Shown here piece by piece: positions 1 to 5,924 of a stretch of 7,045 nucleotides of DNA; the stretch's first letter is position 1, and the number at the start of each line of letters is the position of its first letter. The notes under the pieces are model-generated. The model saw only the letters and a list, made by a program, of their open reading frames with translations, did not search any database and was not told where the DNA came from. The stretch is from Oceanihabitans sp. (GTDB lineage Bacteria; Bacteroidota; Bacteroidia; Flavobacteriales; Flavobacteriaceae): assembly GCA_018067265.1 (NCBI GenBank), contig JAGPUY010000156.1, positions 1-7,045 on the forward strand, read 5' to 3'. The translations under genes and the position numbers were made by a program.

Positions 1-1
1 A

Positions 2-226
2 AACGCTTGTAAAGACAATATGTACGATCATGTTTTTATTTTAGCGCCTTGGCAGGAAATATTTAGTAGTGATAGCGAACGTTACGAAAATTTTGAACAA
101 GCAATAGAAATACACAAACACTTATTAAATACCTACAACACCTATAAGTATAGCTTGGTGGATGTACCATTTGGTTCTATAGAAAGTAGAGCCGATTTTA
201 TATTAAATGTGGTAAAAGCATTGTAA
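2..226 (+). CDS. NadR/AAA_28-like ATP-binding protein, C-terminal fragment
   Basis: This is the 3' end of a gene that begins before the window. The frame is open from base 2 through ATG 20-22, so that methionine is probably internal; 74 residues are visible. The segment FILAPWQEIF, followed by a charged stretch (SDSERYENFEQA) and then SLVDVPFGSIESRADFIL, matches the C-terminal part of small P-loop ATPases of the NadR/AAA_28 type. In that family these parts form the lid and the last strand and helix. The Walker A and B motifs would lie upstream and cannot be checked. The substrate is unknown; relatives include nucleoside and nicotinamide-riboside kinases. The stop codon TAA (224-226) shares its last A with the ATG of the recQ-like gene, which suggests translational coupling in one operon. 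The family call is from recognition of the pattern, not from a search. Confidence 0.72.
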   Translation, partial: NACKDNMYDHVFILAPWQEIFSSDSERYENFEQAIEIHKHLLNTYNTYKYSLVDVPFGSIESRADFILNVVKAL

Positions 227-2127
227 TGCAAAATACGATAAACATATTAGAACGTTATTGGAACTTTACCAGTTTCCGCCCTTTTCAAGAAGACATTATA
301 AATGCGGTAATAGCAGGAGAAGATGTTATGGCACTGATGCCAACTGGAGGAGGAAAATCTTTATGTTTTCAAATTCCTGCACTTGCTAAAGATGGTATTT
401 GTATTGTGGTCTCCCCTTTGGTTGCCTTAATGAAAGACCAAGTAAAAACGCTAACAGACAAAGGTATTAAGGCGATTGCGCTTACCAGCGGAATACATTA
501 TAAAGAACTGGATGCACTTCTAGACAATTGTATTTATGGTAATTATAAGTTTCTTTATCTTTCTCCAGAACGTTTACAGCAAGAACTAGTTCAAGACCGA
601 ATAAAACAAATGAATGTAAACCTAATTGCTGTAGATGAAGCGCATTGCATCTCACAATGGGGAAATGATTTTAGACCATCCTACAAAAACATAGAATTAC
701 TAAGACAAATAAAACCGAGTGCTAATTGTATTGCACTTACAGCTTCTGCAAGGCCTTTGGTGGTAGATGATATTATTAAAGAACTCGATTTTATAAATCC
801 TAAAATATTTAAACAATCTTTTGCTAGACCAAATGTAGCATATATGGTTTTTCATGAAGATGATAAATATTACAAAATGGAAAGCATTTTAAAAAAACAA
901 AATGCGCCTTCCATCATTTACGTTAGAAACAGAAAATCTACCGTAGAGATTTGTAATATGCTAGCCAAACAAAACATAAGTGCTACATACTATCATGGCG
1001 GACTAAGTAATAACGAGAAAGACAAACATCTAAACGACTGGTTACAAAACAAAAATCAGGTAATGGTTGCTACCAATGCTTTTGGTATGGGAATTGACAA
1101 GCCGGATGTAAAAACCGTTATTCATCTAAACTTACCAGAAAGCATAGAAAGTTATTTTCAAGAAGCTGGTCGTGCCGGAAGAAATGGTAAAAAAGCATTT
1201 GCCGTTATTCTAAAAAACAATAGCGATGAGGCTTTAGTGAAAAAGCAATTTTTAGACGGATTACCGACGGTTGATTTTGTAAAGTTGGTATATCGAAAAC
1301 TCTGCAGTTACTTTCAAATATCGTATGGCGAAGGTGTAGATACTACGCATCAATTTAATTTTAATCAATTTTGTAAAACCTATACATTCAATACCATTTT
1401 ATGCTATAATGCTATTCAGTTTTTAGATAGAACTAGTGTCATTAGTTTATCGAAACAGTTTAATAGACAAACGCAGGTACAGTTTGTTATAAGCAATAAT
1501 AGTTTATTTGCTTATTTACAGCATAACAACCATTTAAGCCTTGTTGTAAAATCTATTTTAAGAACCTATGGCGGCATTTTTGATCAAGAAGTAAAATTAA
1601 ATACTACATTAATAGCAGATAAAGCTTCGGTGAATGAAAACATCGTATTAAAAGTTTTGGCACAATTAGAGAAAGATGAAATAATCACGCTAAACACTTC
1701 TAAAACGGATGCCGAAATTACTTTTCTAGAACCTAGAGAAGACGACAAAACAATTAATGTAATTGCAACTATTTTAAAACAACAAAACACATTAAAGCAA
1801 GAACAAGTAGCCGCTATTTTAAGCTATGTTAAAAAAGAAGATCTTTGTAAAAGCATACAACTACTCTCCTATTTTGGGGAGAAAGATTTAAAACCTTGCG
1901 GTATTTGCTCGGTGTGTATTACTAAGAAAAAACCAGAAGTAAAAGAAATAAAATCCGTTAAAAACGCAATCATTAACTTATTAGAAAACGGCGATTTATC
2001 TTCTAGAGCAATTTTAAAAGAATTGCCATTTTCTGAAAAAGAAATAAACAACATGCTCCAATTATTATTAGAGCATCATATTATTACTATTACAAAAACG
2101 AACACCTACAAATTAGCACATTTATAA
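226..2127 (+). CDS. recQ: RecQ-family ATP-dependent DNA helicase
   Basis: A 633-residue superfamily 2 helicase, expected to unwind DNA 3'-5' in recombinational repair and restart of stalled forks. Visible motifs are motif 0 (FRPFQ, 17-21), Walker A PTGGGKS (39-45, K44), DEAH (137-140), the aromatic-rich loop (144-153), motif III LTASA (171-175), motif V FGMGIDKPD (286-294) and motif VI QEAGRAGRNG (312-321, arginines 316 and 319). Four cysteines, C541, C558, C561 and C564, follow the x16, x2, x2 spacing of the E. coli RecQ zinc site and flank YFGE (549-552). They lie about 160 residues later than in E. coli. The intervening stretch of about 200 residues probably includes a winged-helix-like segment. 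A short winged-helix-like tail (about 580-630) ends the protein, and no HRDC domain is seen. Residue 147 is Asn where E. coli has His156. The gene starts on the previous stop codon and ends on the fmt start (both TAATG). Bacteroidota often carry a second, conventional RecQ, so this symbol may be shared. Confidence 0.93.
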   Translation: MQNTINILERYWNFTSFRPFQEDIINAVIAGEDVMALMPTGGGKSLCFQIPALAKDGICIVVSPLVALMKDQVKTLTDKGIKAIALTSGIHYKELDALLDNCIYGNYKFLYLSPERLQQELVQDRIKQMNVNLIAVDEAHCISQWGNDFRPSYKNIELLRQIKPSANCIALTASARPLVVDDIIKELDFINPKIFKQSFARPNVAYMVFHEDDKYYKMESILKKQNAPSIIYVRNRKSTVEICNMLAKQNISATYYHGGLSNNEKDKHLNDWLQNKNQVMVATNAFGMGIDKPDVKTVIHLNLPESIESYFQEAGRAGRNGKKAFAVILKNNSDEALVKKQFLDGLPTVDFVKLVYRKLCSYFQISYGEGVDTTHQFNFNQFCKTYTFNTILCYNAIQFLDRTSVISLSKQFNRQTQVQFVISNNSLFAYLQHNNHLSLVVKSILRTYGGIFDQEVKLNTTLIADKASVNENIVLKVLAQLEKDEIITLNTSKTDAEITFLEPREDDKTINVIATILKQQNTLKQEQVAAILSYVKKEDLCKSIQLLSYFGEKDLKPCGICSVCITKKKPEVKEIKSVKNAIINLLENGDLSSRAILKELPFSEKEINNMLQLLLEHHIITITKTNTYKLAHL

Positions 2128-3074
2128 TGAGAGATTTAAGAATCGTATTTATGGGAACTCCAGACTTTGCAGTTGCCACTTTACAAACATTAGTAGAAAA
2201 CAAGTACAACATTGTTGGTGTAATTACGGCGCCAGACAAACCTGCTGGTCGTGGTAGAAAATTGAATGAATCTGCTGTAAAAGAATATGCAAAATCGCAA
2301 GATTTACATATTATGCAACCCACCAATTTAAAAGCAGAAAGCTTTACCGAAGAATTAGCAGCATTAAACGCTAATTTACAAATAGTAGTTGCTTTTAGAA
2401 TGTTACCAAAAGTAGTTTGGCAAATGCCAGCATATGGAACTTTTAATTTGCATGCTTCTTTACTACCTAATTATCGCGGTGCAGCGCCAATAAACTGGGC
2501 GGTTATAAATGGCGAAACAAAAACGGGTGTGTCTACTTTTTTTATAGATGAAAAAATTGATACTGGTGCAATGATTTTGCAAGAAGAACTAGCTATAGAA
2601 GCAAACGAAAACGCCGGAAGTCTACACGATAAATTAATGTGCTTAGGAAGTAATCTCGTTTTAAAAACCGTTGGACGTATTGCGGAAGGCGATGTGGAAA
2701 CGACACCACAGCCAGAAAATGCTGAAATGAAAACGGCATACAAACTAAACAAAGACAATTGTAAGATCGATTTTAACGACACTTTAGACAATATATATAA
2801 TAAGGTAAGAGGATTAAGTCCGTATCCTGCTGCTTGGTGTATTTTACAAAATAAGGAAGAAGCATTAGATATTAAGATTTATGCTGCCGAAAAAGAAGTA
2901 GAAGCACATGATTTAGAAATAGGAAAAGTAATAACTACCAAAAAAGAGATAAAGGTGTCTGTTCAAGAAGGTTACTTAATTATAAAAGAAATTAAGCTTC
3001 CTGGAAAACGAAAAATGGATGCAAACTCCCTTTTAAACGGTTATAATTTTGATGAAAACGCAAAAATGCTGTAA
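2127..3074 (+). CDS. fmt: Methionyl-tRNA formyltransferase
   Basis: A 315-residue cytoplasmic enzyme, the same length as the E. coli protein. It transfers the formyl group of 10-formyltetrahydrofolate to Met-tRNA(fMet), producing the formylated initiator. The N-terminal Rossmann-type domain starts with IVFMGTPDFAV. The loop APDKPAGRGRKL (35-46) corresponds to the tRNA-contacting insertion loop. The catalytic triad of the formyltransferase fold is present as N107, H109 and D145, in the contexts FNLHASLLPNYRGAAPI and IDTGAM. The C-terminal domain (about 205-315) is the OB-like Fmt_C domain that helps bind tRNA. The ATG overlaps the recQ stop by one base (TAATG), with no Shine-Dalgarno, so translation is probably coupled to recQ. 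No clear intrinsic terminator follows. All key residues are intact and nothing suggests decay. Confidence 0.97.
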   Translation: MRDLRIVFMGTPDFAVATLQTLVENKYNIVGVITAPDKPAGRGRKLNESAVKEYAKSQDLHIMQPTNLKAESFTEELAALNANLQIVVAFRMLPKVVWQMPAYGTFNLHASLLPNYRGAAPINWAVINGETKTGVSTFFIDEKIDTGAMILQEELAIEANENAGSLHDKLMCLGSNLVLKTVGRIAEGDVETTPQPENAEMKTAYKLNKDNCKIDFNDTLDNIYNKVRGLSPYPAAWCILQNKEEALDIKIYAAEKEVEAHDLEIGKVITTKKEIKVSVQEGYLIIKEIKLPGKRKMDANSLLNGYNFDENAKML

Positions 3075-3083
3075 AGCCTTATG

Positions 3084-3154
3084 CTTGTTGACTTGTTAAA
3101 AATTCGATGAAATGCACTAGCTTTATTAACAAAACGCATAAGTTATTAACAAAA
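3084..3154. repeat. Cluster of TTAACAA/TTGTTAA repeats upstream of the HU gene
   Basis: Two perfect copies of the 12-mer TTATTAACAAAA lie at 3123-3134 and 3143-3154, starting exactly 20 bp apart, about two helical turns. Upstream, CTTGTTGA (3084-3091) and CTTGTTAA (3092-3099) form a tandem 8-bp pair with one mismatch. They carry the reverse complement of the TTAACAA core. Phased copies in both orientations suggest a protein-binding region. The core TTATTAACA resembles a DnaA box (TTATCCACA) with two differences. Function is unknown; the location just before the HU promoter suggests an operator. Confidence 0.5.
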
Positions 3155-3177
3155 AAGCGTATTTCCCTTGCTATTAC

Positions 3178-3207
3178 TTGCGTGGTTTGAATTTCCGTAT
3201 AATTTTG
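3178..3207 (+). promoter_or_regulatory. Promoter of the HU gene, flavobacterial type
   Basis: A -33 TTG (3178-3180) and a -7 TAATTTTG (3200-3207, fitting TAnnTTTG) are separated by 19 bases, the spacing known for Bacteroidota primary-sigma promoters. Transcription should begin near 3212. That leaves an AT-rich leader of about 50 bases before ATG 3265, with no Shine-Dalgarno, as is usual in this group. Confidence 0.72.
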
Positions 3208-3264
3208 TAGAGGATATAACAATAATGTTTAACCAACAATTTATTAATACTTAAAATTAAAATT

Positions 3265-3537
3265 ATGAACAAAACAGATTTAATCGATGCAATGGCAGAA
3301 CACGCAGGAATTACTAAAGCAGCTTCAAAGAAAGCTTTAGAATGTGCGTTAATAGAAATTGAAGGTGCTTTACAAAAAGGAAACAGAGTTTCTTTAGTAG
3401 GTTTTGGTTCTTGGTCAGTTTCTAAAAGAGCTGCAAGAGATGGAAGAAATCCTCAAACTGGAGCTACTATAAAAATTAAAGCTAAAAACGTTGTTAAGTT
3501 TAAAGCAGGTTCAGATTTATCTAGCGCTGTAAACTAA
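3265..3537 (+). CDS. hup: HU-family nucleoid DNA-binding protein
   Basis: A 90-residue histone-like protein, the normal length for HU. It is expected to act as a dimer that bends and wraps DNA and supports replication, repair and recombination. The N-terminal helices (MNKTDLIDAMAEHAGITKAA, then ALECALIEIEGAL) form the dimer core. LVGFGSWSV (44-52) is the conserved turn and strand. The flexible DNA-clasping arm has R61, N62 and P63 in GRNPQTG, with P63 the intercalating proline. HU is favoured over IHF because the arm and core fit HU and there is no paired subunit gene. The gene has its own promoter and terminator, so it is probably transcribed alone and strongly. The start ATG 3265 begins the conserved MNKTDLI. 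Confidence 0.95.
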   Translation: MNKTDLIDAMAEHAGITKAASKKALECALIEIEGALQKGNRVSLVGFGSWSVSKRAARDGRNPQTGATIKIKAKNVVKFKAGSDLSSAVN

Positions 3538-3556
3538 TTCTTTTTTAGAATATTTT

Positions 3557-3589
3557 AAAAAAGCCTTCTTACTTAAGAAGGCTTTTTTT
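3557..3589 (+). terminator. Intrinsic terminator after the HU gene
   Basis: GCCTTCTT (3563-3570), loop ACTT, then AAGAAGGC (3575-3582) form a perfect 8-bp stem. It is flanked by an A-tract (3557-3562) and a T-tract (3583-3589). It lies about 20 bases after the HU stop. The A-tract could let it work weakly on the minus strand, but no minus-strand gene ends here. Confidence 0.93.
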
Positions 3590-3608
3590 ATGTTAAACCC
3601 AATAAATA

Positions 3609-3639
3609 TTGGTTAATTAATAAAAATTTATTAGATTTA
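3609..3639 (+). promoter_or_regulatory. Possible promoter of the yqgE-like gene
   Basis: TTG (3609-3611) and TAGATTTA (3632-3639) have a 20-base spacer and match TTG-N-TAnnTTTG except for the last base. Initiation would fall near 3644, giving a leader of about 16 bases to ATG 3660. The gene needs a promoter here because a strong terminator lies just upstream. The interval is very AT-rich, so chance matches are likely. Confidence 0.33.
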
Positions 3640-3659
3640 AATAGATAAAATAAATCTTT

Positions 3660-4220
3660 ATGATTTCAACTAAACCAAAAAAAGGTGATTTACTCATCGC
3701 AGAACCATCCATTATAGGAGATATGTCCTTTAATAGATCTATTGTTTTATTAGCAGATCACAATACAGATGGCTCCATTGGTTTTATTTTAAATAAACCT
3801 TTAGAGTACACCATACAAGACCTCATCCCAGAAATTGAGGCGGATTTCAAAGTATATAATGGCGGACCAGTAGAACAAGACAATCTCTATTTTATTCATA
3901 AAGTACCAGAACTAATACCAGATAGTATAGAAATATCTTTAGGTATTTTTTGGGGAGGAGATTTTAGTAAAGTAGCAGAACTTATTGCTAATAAAAAATT
4001 AAATGAAAAGCATATCCGTTTCTTTTTAGGATATTCTGGCTGGCAAGCGAACCAATTAGACGAAGAACTTAAACTGAACTCGTGGGTGGTTACAGAAAAC
4101 ATTTATAAAAAAGAAATCATTGAAAAAAACTGTGAAGCTTTTTGGAGAGAAAAAATGTTAGAATTTGGTGGCGAATATAGCATATGGTCTAATGCACCAG
4201 AAAACCCAAGTCTTAATTAG
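3660..4220 (+). CDS. YqgE/AlgH (UPF0301) family protein
   Basis: A 186-residue soluble protein of the UPF0301 family, typical in length. Diagnostic segments are GDLLIAEPSIIGDMSFNRSIVLL (9-31), GSIGFILNKPL (38-48), VYNGGPVEQDNLYFIH (65-80) and FFLGYSGWQANQLDEEL (121-137). The biochemical role of the family is not settled. The pseudomonad member AlgH was named for an effect on alginate regulation, and others have only structures. There is no signal peptide or membrane segment. The start at 3660 precedes the conserved GDLLIAEP by eight residues, which is normal. The gene is alone on its strand after the HU terminator. Its last 8 bases overlap the 3' end of the convergent class IV gene, so the two transcripts could pair at their ends. 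No function is inferred from the neighbours. Confidence 0.93.
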   Translation: MISTKPKKGDLLIAEPSIIGDMSFNRSIVLLADHNTDGSIGFILNKPLEYTIQDLIPEIEADFKVYNGGPVEQDNLYFIHKVPELIPDSIEISLGIFWGGDFSKVAELIANKKLNEKHIRFFLGYSGWQANQLDEELKLNSWVVTENIYKKEIIEKNCEAFWREKMLEFGGEYSIWSNAPENPSLN

Positions 4221-5058
4221 ATAATCTAATTTTTACATTTAGTTTTTTTATTAAATCTTCCGCTATAGTATGATCAAATGCTTTCTTTCTGTATTTGGTT
4301 ATAGACTGTATTCCTGTGATAACATTGGTTATAAACAATTCGTCTGCTTTTTGTAATTCAAAAGGAGAAATAGAAGCTTCCTCTAAAGTTAATTCTGGTA
4401 TTAACGCAATGACTTCCATTATTTGCTTGCGCATAATTCCTTTTAAGCAACCATCTGTTAAAGGCGGTGTTTTAATTGTTTTTCCTTTTACTAAAAAAAT
4501 ATTTCCGTTTAAAGCTTCTACAACGCTCTTATTCGTATTTATCAGTAAACAGTTGTCTAAACTATTTTCCTTTCCATAAATACTTCCTATTACGTGTAGT
4601 GCCTTATTATTTGTCTTTAGTGTAGATAATAAACTTGGCGACACGTAATAATCTTTAAATAAGTCTATCTCATATTTCTCCGAATTAATAAGATAAAAAT
4701 CGGCATCTAATTTTGCAGTACTAATAACATAATCCACATCGTTATTTTGTGGTAAATACAAACCTCCTGCTACTCTATTCACCATAAACTTCACTCTAGC
4801 AGATACATCCGACAGCTTATTTGCTTTTAAGGTTTCTAAAATTTGTTCTTCTAGAAACTCCATACTAAAATGCATCGGTATTTCCATACGCATAATACGC
4901 ATAGAAGCCATTAGTCTAAAGTAGTGATCTTCAAAAAACAATAGTTTACCATGTGAGCATTTTATGGTTTCAAATATAGCGTCACCATAATTAAAACCTC
5001 TATTGTTAAACGAAATTATATTTGTTTCGCTAGTAATATTTCCATTAAAATTTATCAT
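4213..5058 (-). CDS. PLP-dependent class IV aminotransferase/aminodeoxychorismate lyase-like protein
   Basis: A 281-residue fold-type IV PLP enzyme, the family of branched-chain aminotransferases, D-amino acid aminotransferases and 4-amino-4-deoxychorismate lyase (PabC). RGFNYGDAIFET (20-31) is the family's N-terminal signature. K148 in LSTLKTNN is the likely Schiff-base lysine. E181 and NGNIF (184-188), then TPPLTDGCLKGIMR (197-210), form the cofactor phosphate site. ADELFITNVITGIQSI (238-253) is the C-terminal signature. The short length and the last motif favour a PabC-like role in folate synthesis, but sequence alone does not separate lyase from aminotransferase. The frame is open upstream to 5163, but a start there would add 35 basic residues. 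That extension would read through a terminator and overlap the previous gene. ATG 5058 begins the expected MINFNG, so it is chosen. The promoter element at 5086-5093 would serve this gene. Confidence 0.88.
   Translation of the reverse strand: MINFNGNITSETNIISFNNRGFNYGDAIFETIKCSHGKLLFFEDHYFRLMASMRIMRMEIPMHFSMEFLEEQILETLKANKLSDVSARVKFMVNRVAGGLYLPQNNDVDYVISTAKLDADFYLINSEKYEIDLFKDYYVSPSLLSTLKTNNKALHVIGSIYGKENSLDNCLLINTNKSVVEALNGNIFLVKGKTIKTPPLTDGCLKGIMRKQIMEVIALIPELTLEEASISPFELQKADELFITNVITGIQSITKYRKKAFDHTIAEDLIKKLNVKIRLSN
4215..4234 (+). terminator. Weak AT-rich hairpin at the convergent gene ends
   Basis: AATTAGAT (4215-4222) and ATCTAATT (4224-4231) form an almost perfect palindrome about A4223. 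As RNA this allows about seven pairs with a TAA loop, followed by Ts to 4234. It spans both stop codons. It may end the yqgE-like transcript, but the stem has only one G-C pair. On the other strand it is not followed by a T-run. Confidence 0.35.
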
Positions 5059-5059
5059 A

Positions 5060-5085
5060 AAAAAATCCCGAAAATTAATTCGGGA
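5060..5085 (-). terminator. Intrinsic terminator of the START-like gene
   Basis: TCCCGAA (5066-5072) and TTCGGGA (5079-5085) form a 7-bp stem with a 6-base loop. On the minus strand it is followed by a T-run that ends just before the ATG of the class IV gene at 5058. It lies about 30 bases after the START-like stop codon and is the only terminator-like structure there. Confidence 0.8.
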
Positions 5086-5093
5086 CAAATATA
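5086..5093 (-). promoter_or_regulatory. -7 element (TATATTTG) for the class IV gene
   Basis: The minus strand reads TATATTTG, an exact TAnnTTTG. The best -33 candidate is TTA at 5116-5118 with a 22-base spacer, one base off TTG. Initiation would fall inside the terminator stem-loop, near 5078-5080. The class IV mRNA would then have a leader of about 20 bases and would lack the 5' arm of that hairpin. Confidence 0.55.
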
Positions 5094-5114
5094 AGTTTAA
5101 TAATCGTATTCTTT

Positions 5115-5501
5115 TTAAGCGGAACCTAATACTTGTTTTAAATCTGAAATTTGATTTTCCCAAAGCATTTTAGATTCTTCCACCTCATCTTCATCTGCAA
5201 AATCGGTAATCATGATAGAAACATCTTTAGTGATTTCGTCTACTTGGATTCTAATTTCAAAATAAGTAGAGCTGTCTTCATCATCTAACCATTTAAATTT
5301 GATGCGTTCTCCACTCTTTTTACTTAGTAGTTTGGCTTCTTCTTCTGAACCATCCCAAATAAATTTAAAAAATTCGCCACGTGAATTTACATTTTCGGCA
5401 TACCATTCTGATAAACCTGAAGGCGTAGATATATATTGATATAATAATTGCGGTGATGCATGTATAGGGAATTCTAATTCGTATTTAACTTTGTCGTCCA
5501 T
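5115..5501 (-). CDS. START-like domain protein (AHSA1/SRPBCC-type fold)
   Basis: A 128-residue acidic protein with the form of the START-like family common in Bacteroidota. It opens with KYELEFPIHASPQLLYQYIS (6-25), then LSEWYAENVNSRG (30-42). FFKFIWDGSEEEAKL (44-58) and GERIKFKWLDDED (64-76) follow, and it ends with a helix, MLWENQISDLKQVLGS (112-127). This is the helix-grip layout: a first helix, a curved sheet and a long C-terminal helix closing a hydrophobic pocket. The ligand and role are unknown. A longer frame starts at 5534, but ATG 5501 begins the family-typical MDDKVKYELEF. The extra 11 residues (MYILNKILFIS) look like translated leader. The terminator at 5060-5085 separates it from the class IV gene. 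No exact promoter is found upstream; the start regions of this gene and of the tRNA are divergent. Confidence 0.87.
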   Translation of the reverse strand: MDDKVKYELEFPIHASPQLLYQYISTPSGLSEWYAENVNSRGEFFKFIWDGSEEEAKLLSKKSGERIKFKWLDDEDSSTYFEIRIQVDEITKDVSIMITDFADEDEVEESKMLWENQISDLKQVLGSA

Positions 5502-5584
5502 AGAAATAAATAATATTTTGTTCAATATATACATTTAATTATAAAGTTCTAAAATAAATTTTTAAAATATTTTATTTTGTTTGT

Positions 5585-5614
5585 TTGCGTGCTTAAGAAT
5601 TGTTTATATATTTG
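5585..5614 (+). promoter_or_regulatory. Promoter of the tRNA-Met gene
   Basis: TTG (5585-5587), a 19-base spacer and TATATTTG (5607-5614) match the flavobacterial consensus exactly. An alternative TTG at 5581-5583 would give a 23-base spacer. Initiation is expected about 8-10 bases before the mature tRNA 5' end. Confidence 0.8.
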
Positions 5615-5628
5615 CAAACTCAAATTAT

Positions 5629-5702
5629 GGCGAGGTAGCTCAGTTGGTTAGAGCGTTGGATTCATAACCCAGAGGTCACGAGTTCAAATCTCGTTCTCGC
5701 TA
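5629..5702 (+). tRNA. tRNA-Met (anticodon CAU), elongator type
   Basis: A complete 74-base cloverleaf. It has acceptor arm GGCGAGG/TCTCGCT, U8 and A9, D-stem GCTC/GAGC and anticodon CAT at 5663-5665 in loop TTCATAA. The variable loop is AGGTC, and the T-arm is ACGAG/CTCGT with loop TTCAAAT. The discriminator is A73 and CCA is not encoded. The D-stem pair C11-G24 argues against an initiator. CAU is also the gene anticodon of tRNA-Ile2, whose wobble C becomes lysidine; this cannot be excluded, but an elongator Met is more likely. Unusual points are the G1-U72 wobble and the A31xC39 mismatch next to G29-C41 and G30-C40. It has its own promoter and terminator. Confidence 0.95.
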
Positions 5703-5724
5703 CAAAACGTAACGTTTTACTCTT

Positions 5725-5757
5725 AAACGGTTTAGATATTTCTAAACCGTTTTTTTT
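5725..5757 (+). terminator. Intrinsic terminator after tRNA-Met
   Basis: AAACGGTTTAGA (5725-5736), loop TATT and TCTAAACCGTTT (5741-5752) form a perfect 12-bp stem followed by Ts to 5757. It lies 23 bases after the tRNA. A smaller inverted repeat, AAAACG TAA CGTTTT (5704-5718), sits between and could mark 3' processing. Confidence 0.92.
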
Positions 5758-5924
5758 ATGCCTACACGAAAGGGATTTCTGGAGAATGAACGCCTTTTAC
5801 CTAGGTAACACCAATAGGTATTTGCCGAATACAAAAGAAGAAATACAGCGTTTCGCATTCCAATAACACGTATTCTACAGGTAAAAAAGGTCCTCTTCGT
5901 TATAAAAAAGGCAATATTTTAAAA
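5758..5924. other. Gene-free interval between the tRNA terminator and the dnaE-like stop
   Basis: There are 167 bases without a credible reading frame on either strand. The interval holds a perfect 12-bp palindrome, TTACCTAGGTAA (5797-5808), and a nearby AGGTA repeat (5816-5820). No clear hairpin with a T-run follows the dnaE-like gene on the minus strand. No copy of the tRNA 3' end is present, so it is not an obvious attachment site. Confidence 0.6.

Noticed and set aside
2471..2791. A 106-codon minus-strand open frame within fmt
   Set aside because: It lies wholly inside a well-supported gene on the other strand, has no recognisable family, and its composition mirrors the fmt codons. The same applies to minus-strand frames at 1584-1790, 1869-2054 and 2090-2326.
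5059..5163. Upstream start (5163) for the class IV gene
   Set aside because: The extra 35 residues are arginine/lysine-rich, cross the terminator stem and overlap the START-like gene. The family-typical N-terminus begins at 5058.
5629..5924. tRNA-Met as an integration site with a remnant element beside it
   Set aside because: No second copy of the tRNA 3' end, no integrase and no mobile gene is visible; the following 167 bases contain no decayed gene that I can recognise.
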